NCBI GenBank assembly: GCA_001275005.1
Contig: JWZX01002934.1
Coordinates: forward strand, 1 to 28,332
Length of the DNA: 28,332 nucleotides
Source of the DNA: Chrysochromulina tobinii
Lineage: Eukaryota; Haptophyta; Prymnesiales; Chrysochromulinaceae
Direction of reading: 5' to 3'
Shown here: piece by piece, positions 27,715 to 28,332 of the stretch
Numbering within the stretch: the stretch's first letter is position 1
Layout: the number at the start of each line of letters is the position of its first letter
Translations under genes and position numbers: made by a program
Notes under the pieces: model-generated
The model's input: the letters and a program-made list of their open reading frames with translations, nothing else
What the model was told of the DNA's origin: nothing
Databases searched by the model: none

Positions 27715-28030
27715 CTCCTGAGAGTTGTGTCTGTGACCCATGGCCTACATGTGTGTGAAACTCTCCCCGCTCTCACTCGAGTGGCCCCAATCTACCGGTA
27801 CATGTACTAAATGCATGCTCTCTCATGATCACGTCTTTGTGGCTCCGGTTTTGGAGTTTTATATATCTTTTGGGAGAAAGGGTGAGCGTCCTGCTCACAC
27901 ACCACACGGCTCATCCGAGGAATCGTGGCGCCTCGCGTGCGGCCACACAGCGAGGGACTTTTGCGAAACACACGGCAACGGCCTAGGCTCCGCACGCGTC
28001 CCTGGGTCCCTTCCACATATTTGGTGAGTC
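27715..28030. promoter_or_regulatory. Intergenic region with TATA-like element
   Basis: About 315 bp. TACCGGTAC lies at 27793-27801 and a TTTTATATAT stretch at about 27857-27866, some 165 bp before the next ATG. Both are candidate promoter elements for the gene at the window end. Confidence 0.45.
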
Positions 28031-28332
28031 ATGTCTCGCCAAGCCGCGGTCTACAACCAATCGCTGCAGGAGGCCCTTAAATTTGCGCCATCGAGCTTCC
28101 AGAGGTGGTCCTTCAGGCCTGTGGTGGTCGGCGACGCTCCCAAATTTCCTAAGCCCCTCCTCGGACGGGACGCCATCCGTCGCCGCAGCTCTAAAGAGGG
28201 GGCGGCAATGTCCAGCGACGAGCTTCGAGGCTTGGCGGACGAATTGCGAGCTCTTGCTTCTTCGCTCGAGGCTCAAGTCGAGCAACCAACGCTCGAGATG
28301 CAGATCGGGTACAAGCTGCTGGATGGCGCCAT
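28031..28332 (+). CDS. Unknown protein, 5' part, runs off the window
   Basis: An ATG at 28031 opens a frame with no stop up to the last base (100 complete codons), so the gene is truncated by the window. It begins MSRQAAVYNQSLQEALKFAP and has a basic patch (GRDAIRRRSSKEG). It then has a probable amphipathic helix (SSDELRGLADELRALASSLE) and ends LEMQIGYKLLDGA. I recognise no domain. Leu/Glu/Ala heptad-like spacing suggests a short coiled coil. Support comes from the uninterrupted frame, protein-like composition and the TATA-like and TACCGGTAC motifs upstream. An opposing frame on the minus strand (27983-28285) looks like its shadow. Confidence 0.5.
   Translation, partial: MSRQAAVYNQSLQEALKFAPSSFQRWSFRPVVVGDAPKFPKPLLGRDAIRRRSSKEGAAMSSDELRGLADELRALASSLEAQVEQPTLEMQIGYKLLDGA

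Overview
The window looks like nuclear DNA of a flagellated alga with a complex red-lineage plastid, most likely a haptophyte. The evidence is a fucoxanthin/chlorophyll a/c-type light-harvesting protein with a signal peptide and a Ser-Phe-Ala-Pro (ASAFAP-like) cleavage site, a ciliary transition-zone protein (TMEM231), spliceosomal GT-AG introns, GC-rich codon use, and ankyrin repeats of the 35-residue 'YPEAA' kind that I associate with haptophytes and stramenopiles. The exact lineage is an inference. Several computed reading frames begin at TTG or GTG; I moved those starts to the first plausible in-frame ATG.

Layout, left to right: a histidine-phosphatase-family protein (213-1052, +) converges on TMEM231 (1516-2460, -). 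A split ankyrin-repeat gene follows (3288-6817, +). Single ankyrin repeats sit on single exons, and its introns are packed with a degenerate CACTCAGAGGC/ATCAGAGGTA minisatellite. It converges on an RRM/SR-type RNA-binding protein (7827-8906, -). That gene shares a roughly 170-bp divergent promoter with the DEAD-box ribosome-biogenesis helicase DDX10/Dbp4 (9076-11682, +). The helicase converges on an unusual gene (12189-13746, -) that appears to encode a translin module and a TRAX module in one chain. On the same strand are a Tyr/Gly-repeat secreted or plastid-directed protein (14513-15178, -) and a giant four-domain voltage-gated cation channel (15803-21765, -, one clear 203-nt intron). The channel is divergent from a mucin/extensin-like single-pass membrane protein (22010-24640, +). 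Then come the light-harvesting protein (25302-26195, -), whose stop codon lies inside a minisatellite, an RBBP9-type serine hydrolase (27040-27714, +), and the start of a further gene that runs off the window (28031-28332, +).

The genes do not form one pathway. DDX10 and the SR protein are both RNA-metabolism genes transcribed from one divergent promoter. The translin/TRAX protein is also an RNA-processing candidate. TMEM231 and the cation channel could both relate to flagellar function, but only in a general sense. The strongest novelty candidates are (1) the single-polypeptide translin-TRAX fusion, in which the catalytic acidic residues are kept only in the TRAX half, and (2) the ankyrin gene, which has apparently grown by duplicating an exon plus a minisatellite-bearing intron, with a ubiquitin-interacting motif and an unrecognised C-terminal domain downstream.
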